DNA of 64,000 bases from Clostridiales bacterium (GTDB lineage: Bacteria; Bacillota; Clostridia; Lachnospirales; Lachnospiraceae), in NCBI GenBank assembly GCA_021202925.1, contig JAJQCD010000038.1, positions 1 to 64,000 of the forward strand, given 5' to 3'. The position numbers were made by a program, and so were the translations under genes. Shown piece after piece: positions 35,141-44,014 of this stretch (positions within the stretch are counted from its first letter, which is position 1; each line of letters begins with the position of its first letter). The notes below the pieces were generated by a model, which made no database searches, was not told the DNA's origin, and was given only the letters and a program-made list of their open reading frames with translations.

Positions 35141-36675
35141 CTCGCACCTCCCCAGTACCGTTCTTCCAGATCCCGGTAGCCGACTGCCTCCGAAAGATGT
35201 TCTTTCCGAATCTCCTCACTTCCGGCCATGTCCGCAATCGTCCGCGCGACCTTGAGTATCTTGTGACAGCCTCTGGCACTCAACCCCAGTTTCCGATATA
35301 CCTGATCCAAAAATGTATGTTCCGCTTCTCCCAGACGGCAGTAAACCGCAATCTCCCGACTCCCCATCTCTCCATTAAAATAAATTCCACTCTCCGCAAA
35401 CCGACGCTGCTGCACCCTGCGACACCGCTCCACACGCGCCCGAATCTCAGCCGACGTCTCGTTCTCCGCCCCGCCACGAAGGTCCTGATAGGTCACCGGC
35501 GCCGCCTCTACGCAGATATCGATCCGGTCCAGAAGCGGGCGCGAAATTTTCCCCAGATAATTCCGTACCTGGCTGATCGTACAGGAGCAACGGTTCCGAT
35601 CCGGAAAATATCCACAGGGGCAGGGATTCATCGCGGCCGCCAGCATAAAATGCGCCGGGAAGGAAAATGTCCCATGAACCCGGGCCACGATCACGCGGTG
35701 ATCCTCCAGCGGCTGCCGCAGAATCTCCAGCGTATGTTTCTGAAATTCCGGCAGTTCGTCCAGAAAGAGAACCCCGCGCGAAGCCAAGGAAATCTCACCC
35801 GGCTTCGGCCTCCTCCCGCCGCCGGTCATTGCCTGTGCGCTGACCGTGTGATGCGGCGCCCGAAAAGGCCGGGTCCGCATCCACGCACGGTCGGGCGGAA
35901 GCATTCCACAAATGCTGTATACCTTGGAAACCTCCAGCTGTTCCTCTCCGGACATCTCCGGCAGAATCGTCGGAATCCGCCGCGCGATCATACTCTTTCC
36001 GCTCCCCGGCGGGCCGATGTAAAGAAGATTGTGCATCCCGGCCGCCGCAATCTCGGTCGCACGCAACACCAGCCGCTGGCCACTCACATCCGCAAAATCC
36101 ACCGGATAGACCGGTTCCTCTTCTGCGGACAGAATCTTCTCCGGAGGTTCCAACGGCAACTCACCCGGATGATTCAGAACCGTCACAAGAGCAGCCAAAT
36201 CGCTCACCTTCACGATGCCGATTCCCTCCACCGCCAGCCCTTCGCAGACATTCTCCTCCGGAAGGAAGCAATAACGAAGCCCTGCGTCCCGCATGGCAAT
36301 CACCATCGGCAGCACGCCATGCACTGCCCTTATCCGCCCATCCAGACTCAGTTCACCAAGAAACCCCGATTTCCCGGGCAGTTGCGGATCCACTACGCCG
36401 TGCGATGCCAGCACCGCCACAGCAACGGCCAGATCGCAACAGGTTCCCTCCTTGCGGATGTCCGCCGGTGAGAGATTCACCGTCACACGCTTGGGTGGCA
36501 GGCGAAAACCGGAATTTCGGATCGCGGTTCGCACCCGTTCCTCCGCTTCCTTCACCTCTGACGACAGGTAACCGACCATGCGAAACTGCGGCAGTCCATC
36601 GCTGACATCGGCTTCCGCCCTCACCAGATATCCTTCGATACCCAAAATTCCGCCGCTATAAGTCTTCGAAAACAC
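35137..36675 (-). CDS. YifB/ComM-type Mg-chelatase-like AAA+ ATPase
   Basis: 512 aa from GTG 36675, chosen because GGAGGAGGG stands just before it and the family begins with FSKTYSGGILGIEGYLV. An N-terminal Lon-protease-like S5 fold (about 20-180), an AAA+ domain with Walker A GPPGSGKSMIARRIP and Walker B LFLDELPEF, a Cys cluster (NPCPCGYFPDRNRCSC), and a C-terminal helical lid. ComM homologues act as helicases in branch migration during transformation. Co-transcribed with dprA. Confidence 0.93.
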   Translation of the reverse strand: MFSKTYSGGILGIEGYLVRAEADVSDGLPQFRMVGYLSSEVKEAEERVRTAIRNSGFRLPPKRVTVNLSPADIRKEGTCCDLAVAVAVLASHGVVDPQLPGKSGFLGELSLDGRIRAVHGVLPMVIAMRDAGLRYCFLPEENVCEGLAVEGIGIVKVSDLAALVTVLNHPGELPLEPPEKILSAEEEPVYPVDFADVSGQRLVLRATEIAAAGMHNLLYIGPPGSGKSMIARRIPTILPEMSGEEQLEVSKVYSICGMLPPDRAWMRTRPFRAPHHTVSAQAMTGGGRRPKPGEISLASRGVLFLDELPEFQKHTLEILRQPLEDHRVIVARVHGTFSFPAHFMLAAAMNPCPCGYFPDRNRCSCTISQVRNYLGKISRPLLDRIDICVEAAPVTYQDLRGGAENETSAEIRARVERCRRVQQRRFAESGIYFNGEMGSREIAVYCRLGEAEHTFLDQVYRKLGLSARGCHKILKVARTIADMAGSEEIRKEHLSEAVGYRDLEERYWGGAR

Positions 36676-36874
36676 AGATATCCCTCCTCCCGGATCTTTC
36701 TTCACTCTTCCTGTAATGATGTACGAAACGTACCTGATCCACAGAACAATGGATAAAACCGGGCGGGAATCCGCCCCTTCGATTTGCCGTAACAGACGGA
36801 AGAAACTGTCCGTGACAGGTCCTTCCGTTGCTGTAAGTATAACACATGCACACAAAAATGCAAGTCAGGATTCT

Positions 36875-38521
36875 CTATTCGATAAACCGCCGGATTGTCT
36901 TCGGAGTACGATAATTCCAGGTGGAAATCTTGATTCCGCTCCTGCGGCTTGCCGCGTGTACGATCTGTCCGTTTCCGATGTACATGGCGACGTGATTGAC
37001 CGTCCCGCTCTTGTTCGCGTAAAAGATCAGATCACCTGGCTGCATCTCACTGGAACTGATCGAGCGCCCGGTCTTCGCCTGCTCCCTCGACGTCCGCGGA
37101 AGGCTGATGCCTGCGGCGTTGCGGAGGACATACTGCACAAATCCGGAGCAGTCCGCGCCGGTATTGGGGTTCGTGCCGCCCCACACATAGCGTCCGCCGA
37201 CAAACTTCAGCGCGTAATTCACCACGCTTCTGCGCAGCGAGGACGTCTTGTTCGCCGCCTCTTCAAGCGGAGAGAATTTGATCGCTTCATTCAGCGCATA
37301 CCGCACCTGGACATTGTTGTCTCTCGTGGAAATATATGCCTTATCCGCGGATTCCTCTCCGCCCTCGCTGTCTCCGGTATCCAGTTCAATCTGCACCCAG
37401 CCGTCCAGCTGATCCAGCACTTCATACCGCTCATCCTTTGAAATCTGCGTCCAGATCTTCACGCCGTCCTCTGTCGACGGCTCTGCCCGTACCCGCAGTC
37501 CGTCCACGTTGACGATCGCCATCAGTGTCGCCGACCGCATCGCCAGGTCAACTGCTTCCTGTCCGGTCGCCACATACTGCGGATCCGACGTCACATAACC
37601 GGTAATCGACCCGGACTGAATCTTGTACCAGCCGTCCAGCGTCTCCAGGATCTCCCCCGCCGCATTGCTCGTCATCTTGCCGATGATGTTGCTGTCTCCA
37701 TCCATGCTGGGATCACTGCGGACGTTCAGATAATTCTTCACCCTGGATATCAGAAGGTTGTCGTATTTTTCCACCGCCTGCGCCTTCAGATCCATCTTCC
37801 TCGCCTCGTTCAACGCCAGCGCAACCGTAACGTAATCCGCCGAGACATAGCCCTCCTCGATCGGCACCCAGCCGTCTGCTGTCTCTCCGGTCACCACATA
37901 CCGTTCTCCGTCCAGCGCCTGGCCGACGATATTGGTATAGTCGGAAGCATCCGGACCAGAGCGGATATTCAGGCTGTCGTCCACATGGACAATCGCACGC
38001 TCCACTACATATTCCAACGCAGTTTCCCGCGCTTCCTCTCCACTGATCACGAACCGGCTGCTGATATATCCATCCACTCCACCGGAGCTGATATGATACC
38101 AGTCTCCCTCCGTACCCAGAATTTCACAGACACTGTTCGCGCTCATCGTACCGATTACGTCGGCATCCTCATCGGCCTCGCGCCGCACATTCAGATAGCC
38201 GCCGTCCACCCGCACCAGTCCCAGATTCGCATAGGAATCAATGACCATCTGTTTCTGCTCCTCAAGCAAACGCAAATCCTGTTCCGACTGCACCTGGACA
38301 TCCTGCGCAGCAACCTCTGCGTCCTCCTCCTGTCCGCCATTCTCTGCCTCAATATGAATCGCCTCATCCGACCGGCCGCCCAGGCGCTTGCCCACGACAA
38401 CAGCCACGGCAAGCAAGGCCACAACCCCGATGCCCGCCAGAATCCATCGCCAGTCCGGCTTCCGATTCCTCTTGTTACGGGCCTTGTCCAGTATTCGAAT
38501 ATAGTCCTTTTCTTCCGCCAT
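36875..38521 (-). CDS. membrane-anchored SH3b/NlpC-P60 cell-wall hydrolase
   Basis: 548 aa. A short cytoplasmic start, one membrane helix (about 25-45, WILAGIGVVALLAVAVVVG), a Glu/Gln-rich linker, then four bacterial SH3 repeats with the NVRREADEDADVIG / NIRSGPDASDYTNIVG / NVRSDPSMDGDSNIIG / RVRAEPSTEDG cores (about 100-390), and a C-terminal NlpC/P60 peptidase. Catalytic residues: Cys in TGADCSGFVQYVL, His in VNHVAMYIGNG, and a third polar residue in IVHAASR. It cuts peptidoglycan stem peptides outside the membrane. Stands alone between yifB and the AEC carrier. Confidence 0.93.
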   Translation of the reverse strand: MAEEKDYIRILDKARNKRNRKPDWRWILAGIGVVALLAVAVVVGKRLGGRSDEAIHIEAENGGQEEDAEVAAQDVQVQSEQDLRLLEEQKQMVIDSYANLGLVRVDGGYLNVRREADEDADVIGTMSANSVCEILGTEGDWYHISSGGVDGYISSRFVISGEEARETALEYVVERAIVHVDDSLNIRSGPDASDYTNIVGQALDGERYVVTGETADGWVPIEEGYVSADYVTVALALNEARKMDLKAQAVEKYDNLLISRVKNYLNVRSDPSMDGDSNIIGKMTSNAAGEILETLDGWYKIQSGSITGYVTSDPQYVATGQEAVDLAMRSATLMAIVNVDGLRVRAEPSTEDGVKIWTQISKDERYEVLDQLDGWVQIELDTGDSEGGEESADKAYISTRDNNVQVRYALNEAIKFSPLEEAANKTSSLRRSVVNYALKFVGGRYVWGGTNPNTGADCSGFVQYVLRNAAGISLPRTSREQAKTGRSISSSEMQPGDLIFYANKSGTVNHVAMYIGNGQIVHAASRRSGIKISTWNYRTPKTIRRFIE

Positions 38522-38649
38522 TCTCCGGTCTCCTTACGCCATCCAGTATCTGTTTCTATCTGCAAATCAAGAACCAGTATAGCACAAAAGATTACAAATT
38601 TTAAGACGTGAGTATGAAGAAAATATGAAAATTGTGTTACGTTTCGGAA

Positions 38650-39588
38650 TCATCCCAATACAACATGGAGAAACACGCACCAGAGCGGAATGGTCACGAT
38701 TGACAGCAGCGTAGACAAAACCACACATTTTGTCGCAAAAATCGAATCCTTGTGATATTTTTCCGCCATCACTGCCGTCACGCTGGCCGCAGGCATTCCC
38801 AATAACGTCACCGCGACTTCCGTGACCAGGACGTCTACCGAAGCCAGGTAGCACCCGAGCAGCACAAGCATCGGGATCACAGCCAGACGAATCACACAAT
38901 AATAGGCAGCGTGACTGTCTGCCAGATCACGAAACGGCACCTCTGCCAGGATCGTTCCCACCAGCAGCATGGCCGTAAAGGTATTCGCACTGGCCGCATT
39001 TTGAATCGTCAGACTCAGAACTCCCGGCAGACGAATCTGCGTGACCATAATCACCAGTCCGATCACAACCGAAAGAATGCAGGGATGCGTCGCTACCTTC
39101 TTCACCAATGTCTTTCGATCCGGCGCTTCCGTAAAATAGGTCAGTCCGACCGACCACATGAATATGCGCTGCGGGATCACATAAACCGACGCATACAAAA
39201 GACCCAGGCCGCCGAAGATCCCTTCGGCGATTGGATTTTCCAGAACGCCCGCATTCGAGCAGATCGTCGCATACTGCAGTACCTTCTTCCGATCGTCCCG
39301 GAATCCCGGGTAGAGAACCATCCCCAGACCATAGGCGCCCAGCTGGATCAGCACGGCCACGATCGCAATCACCATACAGCTAATCAGAATCTCCCGGTTA
39401 AATTCCATCTGAAACGATTTCAGAATCGAAGCCGGCAGCGTCACATCAATGACCAGATCCGTAAGAAGTGCCCTTCCGCTTTTCTGAATAATCCCCATTC
39501 GAACCAGCAGCCAGCCCGTCATCATAATCAGAAACAGCATTCCCTGTGTTTCAAACAATCCAGAAAAATCCATCTCGTCCGTCTCCAC
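38650..39588 (-). CDS. AEC-family (auxin efflux carrier-like) transporter
   Basis: 312 aa with about ten hydrophobic helices in two halves, as in the AEC family of bile/arsenite/riboflavin superfamily carriers. Motifs include LLTDLVIDVTLPASILKSFQ and the repeated half with PAASVTAVMAEKY. Bacterial members move small carboxylates such as malate or malonate. The substrate cannot be read from sequence. The first ATG is used. A second at residue 6 is equally possible. Confidence 0.85.
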   Translation of the reverse strand: METDEMDFSGLFETQGMLFLIMMTGWLLVRMGIIQKSGRALLTDLVIDVTLPASILKSFQMEFNREILISCMVIAIVAVLIQLGAYGLGMVLYPGFRDDRKKVLQYATICSNAGVLENPIAEGIFGGLGLLYASVYVIPQRIFMWSVGLTYFTEAPDRKTLVKKVATHPCILSVVIGLVIMVTQIRLPGVLSLTIQNAASANTFTAMLLVGTILAEVPFRDLADSHAAYYCVIRLAVIPMLVLLGCYLASVDVLVTEVAVTLLGMPAASVTAVMAEKYHKDSIFATKCVVLSTLLSIVTIPLWCVFLHVVLG

Positions 39589-39767
39589 CCTTCCTTTGCT
39601 TCGTGCCTCTCGCTGCCTTTCATCATACTCTCTTTTCCATTTTTCGTCAATTCAAAGCTGCTCCCGCGCCGACCGGCATGGGAACATTTTAATTTCACAT
39701 AATCTCCACAAATAATTAAGAAAAAAGGACTGGCATTTTCTCATTTGATGTAGTACACTCATGTTTG
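39589..39767. promoter_or_regulatory. promoter for the structured-leader lipoprotein
   Basis: On the plus strand -35 CTGGCA (about 39730-39735) and -10 TACACT (about 39754-39759), 18 nt apart, would start RNA near 39768. The preceding 120 bp are AT-rich with no gene. Moderate match only. Confidence 0.45.
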
Positions 39768-39911
39768 TCACTGTTTGAGGACGACTCTGCGAGTCCGGCC
39801 GCTTTCCATGGTTCGGTTTCGTCAGGCGTCGTATGAATACGAGAAACCGGCCAGTCGGCTCCTGCTTCTGGCATGACCGCCGGGCTTTCTCAGTAAAGAG
39901 GAGAGAACATT
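39768..39911 (+). ncRNA. structured 5' leader with mutually exclusive stems (candidate regulatory RNA)
   Basis: About 145 nt before the ATG at 39912, GC-rich in an AT-rich gap. Stem A: GACTC/GAGTC (39783-39795). Stem B: CGGTTTC (39814-39820) with GAAACCG (39843-39849). Alternative stem C: GAGAAACCGGC (39841-39851) with GCCGG-gc-TTTCTC (39879-39891), using the same strand as stem B. Stem C ends 7 nt before the ribosome site GAGGAG, so a switch between B and C could affect translation. I do not recognise a known riboswitch class. Confidence 0.45.
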
Positions 39912-40721
39912 ATGAAGAAAGCATTACTGATTACGGCTGTTCTGACGTTCGCCGTTGGCATGGCAGCCTGCTCGAAGAGCAATGACACGACTCCCACGGA
40001 AACGACTACTGCAGCGGTCGAAGAAGAGACCACCGAGGACACCGAAGAAGATATCGATGAGGATTATGTGGATGGCCTGATCACCGCCATCGACGGCAAT
40101 GTACTGACGATCCAGAGTGATGAAGACGGCACGGAAGCAGACTATGACATCTCAGATGCAGAAGTGATCCAGGAATTCGATTTCGCAGAAGGTGACTGGG
40201 TCGAGGTCATCTTCCCGGAAGGATCCACGGATGATCCGATTCCGGCCATTTCACTGGAGGTTCTGGAGTCGGTCATCGGTGAGAACAGCGACCCGTCCGT
40301 GGAGGGCAAGGTCATCGACGCGACGAACGAGCATCTGGTTCTTGAAGTGGATGGGGAGGAATATTCCATGAGCACCGCCAACGCTTACATTGTCGGCGAA
40401 GACGGCATCCGTGTGGACCAGAATGCCACCGTCACTTATCTCGGCGATCTGGATGACGAACCCATGGCTGTCAAGATTGTCATGCAGGATTCCTATGATT
40501 CCGACGAAGCGGATCAGTTCGCATTCACCGGTGAAGTCGCACAGGTCAATGCGGACAGCAACAGCATCGTCCTGGAATCCGCGGAGGGAGATTTCTTTAC
40601 CTTCATCCCGGCGAACGATTCTGACATCGAGTTTGGCGATTTTGAAGAAGGTGAAATCCTTCAGATCTTCTATACCGGCTCCATCGCGGATAAAGAGATT
40701 GTCGCATTGTACGTAGACTGA
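39912..40721 (+). CDS. acidic lipoprotein of unknown function
   Basis: 269 aa. Lipobox GMAAC (Cys20), then a Thr/Glu-rich linker (about 25-48), then three similar beta-rich units of about 70 residues: VDGLITAIDGNVLTIQSDED, VEGKVIDATNEHLVLEVDGE and FTGEVAQVNADSNSIVLESA, each followed by a turn with Asp/Glu. The repeats suggest small OB-like or barrel modules. Strongly acidic, exported and anchored outside. Single-gene unit on the plus strand among minus-strand genes, with a structured leader and a long terminator hairpin. Confidence 0.75.
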   Translation: MKKALLITAVLTFAVGMAACSKSNDTTPTETTTAAVEEETTEDTEEDIDEDYVDGLITAIDGNVLTIQSDEDGTEADYDISDAEVIQEFDFAEGDWVEVIFPEGSTDDPIPAISLEVLESVIGENSDPSVEGKVIDATNEHLVLEVDGEEYSMSTANAYIVGEDGIRVDQNATVTYLGDLDDEPMAVKIVMQDSYDSDEADQFAFTGEVAQVNADSNSIVLESAEGDFFTFIPANDSDIEFGDFEEGEILQIFYTGSIADKEIVALYVD

Positions 40722-40771
40722 CACCGGACTGGCATCTGACCATAACAGAGACAGACGATTCACAAAGTTTC

Positions 40772-40829
40772 GTCATAGAAAGGACAAGGGGAGCGCCGTA
40801 AGTGGCGCTCCCCTTGTCCTTTCTATGAC
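40772..40829. terminator. very long perfect hairpin, bidirectional terminator
   Basis: 26 perfect base pairs (40772-40797 with 40804-40829) around a 6-nt loop, between the convergent lipoprotein and ABC ATPase genes. Stems of 8-14 bp are more usual. Confidence 0.75.
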
Positions 40830-40835
40830 AGCTGT

Positions 40836-41633
40836 TTATTTTGCCAGCATCATCCGGTCATTGGCGAACTCCTCGCCGCTGGCCTCTTCAAATTTACGCA
40901 GCAGATCGTCCACTGTAAGGTTCTTCTTTTCTTCCCCTGACACGTCGTAGATAATGTTTCCCTCGTGCATCATAATCAGGCGATTCCCCATCTGAATCGC
41001 GTCCTTCATATTATGGGTGATCATCAGCGTCGTCAGCTTCTGCTCTTCCACCATCTCCTGCGTCAGATCCAGCACCTTCCTTGCCGTCTTCGGATCAAGC
41101 GCAGCGGTATGCTCATCTAAGAGGAGTAATTTCGGTTTCTGCAGCGTCGACATCAGCAGCGTCAGCGCCTGACGCTGTCCGCCCGATAAAAGCCCCACCT
41201 TGGAGGTCAGGCGATTCTCCAGGCCCAGGCCCAGTCTCTTTAACATATCCTGGTACAGCTTTCTTTCGTGATTGCGGATTCCGGGAACCAGCGAACGGAC
41301 ATGCCCCCGGCGCAGGGCAAGCGCCAGATTCTCCTCAATTCCCATGGTTGCGGCCGTGCCGGTCATCGGATCCTGAAATACCCGTCCCAGAAAGGCCGCG
41401 CGCCTGTACTCCGGGAGATTCGTAATATCCTGCCCATCGATGCGAATCGTCCCTTCATCAATCGGCCACACGCCGGCAATCGCATTCAGCAGGGTTGATT
41501 TCCCTGCGCCATTGCCGCCAATCACCGTCACAAAGTCTTCATCATTGAGCGTCAGGCTCAGATTCTGAAGTGCCCGTTTCTCATTCACCGTACCGGCATT
41601 GAATGTCTTACATATCTTTCGCAGTTCCAGCAT
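40836..41633 (-). CDS. ABC transporter ATP-binding protein of the ABC_sub_bind importer
   Basis: 265 aa. Walker A GGNGAGKSTLLNAI, Q-loop VFQDPMTG, signature LLSGGQRQALTLLMS, Walker B LLLLDEHTAALDP (His where Pro is usual, as in this subfamily), H-loop THNM. It starts 4 bp after the permease stop and is the last gene of the three-gene unit. It resembles the ATPase of the TrpXYZ-like importers and works with the downstream-encoded permease on the inner face of the membrane. Confidence 0.9.
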   Translation of the reverse strand: MLELRKICKTFNAGTVNEKRALQNLSLTLNDEDFVTVIGGNGAGKSTLLNAIAGVWPIDEGTIRIDGQDITNLPEYRRAAFLGRVFQDPMTGTAATMGIEENLALALRRGHVRSLVPGIRNHERKLYQDMLKRLGLGLENRLTSKVGLLSGGQRQALTLLMSTLQKPKLLLLDEHTAALDPKTARKVLDLTQEMVEEQKLTTLMITHNMKDAIQMGNRLIMMHEGNIIYDVSGEEKKNLTVDDLLRKFEEASGEEFANDRMMLAK

Positions 41634-41637
41634 GCGC

Positions 41638-42543
41638 TCAGTCCCCCTTTCTGCCTTTTGTCAGGTACCGGTTCTTCCAGGTCGGAACCGCCAGGAAAAT
41701 CGCGACAACCAGTGCCTGCAAAAGCTTCAGCAGATCGGTATCGATTCCCATCCAGATAATCAGCTGCAGAACCAGATAATAAATGATGGAGCCAAGCGCC
41801 ACCGCCAGCAGGCAGAGACCAAAATTGTGGAAAATTTTCCCAAACACGGCTTCCCCGATGATGACTGCAGCCAGGCCGATTACAATCGCTCCTCTGCCCA
41901 TGTTGACGTCGGCAAAACCCTGATACTGGGAAAGCAGCGCACCCGCCAGCGCGACCAGGCCATTGGAAAGCATCAGACCAAGGACGCGGTTGAAATCCGT
42001 ATTGATGCCCTGTGCCCGGGCCATATGGTCATTGCAGCCAGTCGCCCGCAGCGAACAGCCCAGTTCAGTTCCAAAGAACCAGTAAAGAATCACAATCAGC
42101 AGGATGATTGCAACAGCCACCACGAAAATTGTATTCTTGTAAAGAGCCACCCCCTTGATAAAACGGAGGGAAACCAGCAAATCATATTTATCAACATTGA
42201 TTGCCTGATTGGCCTTGCCCATTGTTTTCAAATTCACGGAATACAACCCAATCTGGGTCAGAATACCGGCCAGGATTGCCGGGATTCCCATAAACGTGTT
42301 AAAAAAGCCGGTCACAAATCCGGCGGCCATCCCCGCAACAAGAGCGCCTCCCATAGCCACCCAGACATTCTGTCCGGACAGCATCAGCATAATGCAGACG
42401 GCACCGCCTGTACCCATGGAGCCGTCCACGGTCAGGTCGGCAATATCCAGAATCCGGTATGTGATATAGACGCCGATTGCCATAATCCCCCAGATCAATC
42501 CCTGCGCCACTGCCCCCGGCAGAGCATTCAATAAACTTGTCAT
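41638..42543 (-). CDS. ABC transporter permease of the ABC_sub_bind importer
   Basis: 301 aa with about eight membrane helices (for example AVCIMLMLSGQNVWVAMGGAL and GAIVIGLAAVIIGEAVFGKI), of the BPD_transp_2 type related to branched-chain amino acid and ribose permeases. It forms the channel for the ligand delivered by the binding protein encoded upstream. Followed after 4 bp by the ATPase gene. Confidence 0.9.
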   Translation of the reverse strand: MTSLLNALPGAVAQGLIWGIMAIGVYITYRILDIADLTVDGSMGTGGAVCIMLMLSGQNVWVAMGGALVAGMAAGFVTGFFNTFMGIPAILAGILTQIGLYSVNLKTMGKANQAINVDKYDLLVSLRFIKGVALYKNTIFVVAVAIILLIVILYWFFGTELGCSLRATGCNDHMARAQGINTDFNRVLGLMLSNGLVALAGALLSQYQGFADVNMGRGAIVIGLAAVIIGEAVFGKIFHNFGLCLLAVALGSIIYYLVLQLIIWMGIDTDLLKLLQALVVAIFLAVPTWKNRYLTKGRKGD

Positions 42544-42568
42544 CCTTGCATTCTCCCTGTACAGTACT

Positions 42569-42607
42569 ATGAAACTCAGCGAAGCGAAGCTGAGCGCTAA
42601 GTTTCAT
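42569..42607. repeat. palindromic repeat copy 2
   Basis: 39 nt with arms ATGAAACT/AGTTTCAT and inner CAGC...GCTG. Relative of the copy at 22358-22391 with one extra GAAGC unit. Adjacent sequence to 42660 contains further related pieces (GCTTAGCGAAGTC and GACTAAGCTTAGC). It occupies most of the 178-bp gap between the binding-protein and permease genes. Confidence 0.6.
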
Positions 42608-42721
42608 GTATGCAGCACGCTTAGCGAAGTCAAGCCAAAGGCGCAGACTAAGCTTAGCATAGCTGTTTCCTGTGAAAAAAGCAGCGGGCGGGGAATCTCC
42701 GCCTGTTGCCACACACATCAA

Positions 42722-43795
42722 TCAGTCTTCAATCGCCACATAATCATCCGGAATCGTCACGCCAAGTGCCTCACAATTGGTCGGATTGTACTCTTTTGTA
42801 AACTGCGGCGCATACTCGATCGGCATCTCAGAAACATTCGCTTCACCGGTCAGAATCTTCACCGCCATCTTACCGGTTGCAACACCCAGATCATAATAAC
42901 TGATGGAAAGGGTCGCAACGCCACAGCCGCTGCAGATACCCTCTTCACCGGCAATGACCGGAACCTCCGCCGGCAGGCAGATGTTGTTGATGATCTCGGT
43001 ATTGGCCGCCACGGTATTATCCGTCGGAACATAAATCACATCGCTGGCGTCCGCCGCCTTCGTCGTCACCGTTGCCAGATCATTGGAGTCGGAAAATGCA
43101 TAGTATTCACAGGTGTAGCCCAGTCCCTCCAGCGCTGCCTTCACTACATCTACCTGATACTGAGAATTCGCTTCTGCCGAACAATAGAGGAGACCAACCT
43201 TCTCTGCATCCGGAAACAGCTCGTGCAGCATAGCCGCCTGCTCATCCAGAGGAGCCAGATCCGAAGTGCCGGAAATATTGGTCCCGACCAGACCGTCGAA
43301 ATCATCTATTCCCAATGCCACGCCATATTCCGTCACGGCAGTACCGAGAACCGGAATCTCATTTGTACCGGCCTGTGCCGCCTGCAAAGCCGGAGTCGCA
43401 TTCGCCAGGATCAGGTCCACATCCGCAGAGACAAAACTGTTGATGATGGTCGAGCAGGTATTCGAATCCCCCTGTGCATTCTGCTCATCAAAGGTCACCG
43501 CATCGCCCAGTTCTTCGGTGATTGCATCCTTAAATCCCTGTGTGGCCGCATCCAGAGCCACATGCTGCATCAGCTGGCAGATACCCACGGTCCAGGTCTG
43601 TCCGTCCGTCGCAGCAGCTTCGGTCTCTTCTGCCGCCTCTGCTTCGGTCGCTGCTTCTTCCCCGGCAGTCTCCGCCGCTGCGGTCGTATCAGCTGCAGCC
43701 GTCGTCTCTGTAGTCGCAGAACCACCGCACGCCGTCATGGAAAATGCCAGCGCACCTGTCAGCGCAACCGCCAGCCCTTTTACTGATTTTCTCAT
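42722..43795 (-). CDS. ABC_sub_bind-type solute-binding lipoprotein
   Basis: 357 aa. Lipobox SMTAC (Cys23), then a long Ala/Glu/Thr linker to about residue 66, then the two-lobed ABC_sub_bind fold (WTVGICQLMQHVALDAATQGF; LILANATPALQAAQ; VGTNISGTSDLAPL; VGLLYCSAEANSQYQV; VYVPTDNTVAAN region; YYDLGVATGKMAVKIL). Characterised members bind tryptophan or other aromatic or small amino acids. The ligand is not determined here. First gene of the binding protein-permease-ATPase unit. Confidence 0.9.
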   Translation of the reverse strand: MRKSVKGLAVALTGALAFSMTACGGSATTETTAAADTTAAAETAGEEAATEAEAAEETEAAATDGQTWTVGICQLMQHVALDAATQGFKDAITEELGDAVTFDEQNAQGDSNTCSTIINSFVSADVDLILANATPALQAAQAGTNEIPVLGTAVTEYGVALGIDDFDGLVGTNISGTSDLAPLDEQAAMLHELFPDAEKVGLLYCSAEANSQYQVDVVKAALEGLGYTCEYYAFSDSNDLATVTTKAADASDVIYVPTDNTVAANTEIINNICLPAEVPVIAGEEGICSGCGVATLSISYYDLGVATGKMAVKILTGEANVSEMPIEYAPQFTKEYNPTNCEALGVTIPDDYVAIED

Positions 43796-43958
43796 AATTA
43801 TATCTCTCCCTGCTTTTATAGATTGATTCGGAGCCCTAAGCCCCGAATGCCCTTATCATACTACATTTTTCATTTATAGTCAATTTTAAAGCGTTAATTT
43901 TGTTGGATTTTAAAGTTCTAAAGTGAGAGTCCCCTCTACCTGCTATGGTGAACAGAAA

Positions 43959-43998
43959 AGAACCCTTCTCATGACTGATACAGCCATAGAAGGGTTCT
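43959..43998 (-). terminator. terminator after isocitrate dehydrogenase
   Basis: 11-bp perfect stem AGAACCCTTCT / AGAAGGGTTCT with an 18-nt loop, then a short U-rich stretch. No gene in 43796-43958, which is AT-rich and probably carries the promoter of the binding-protein gene. Confidence 0.7.
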
Positions 43999-44014
43999 AT
44001 CTCCTGTCAAAATA

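Noticed and set aside
35026..36471. Long plus-strand open frame opposite yifB
   Set aside because: Antisense shadow of a conserved gene; composition rich in Arg/Pro/His, no domain.
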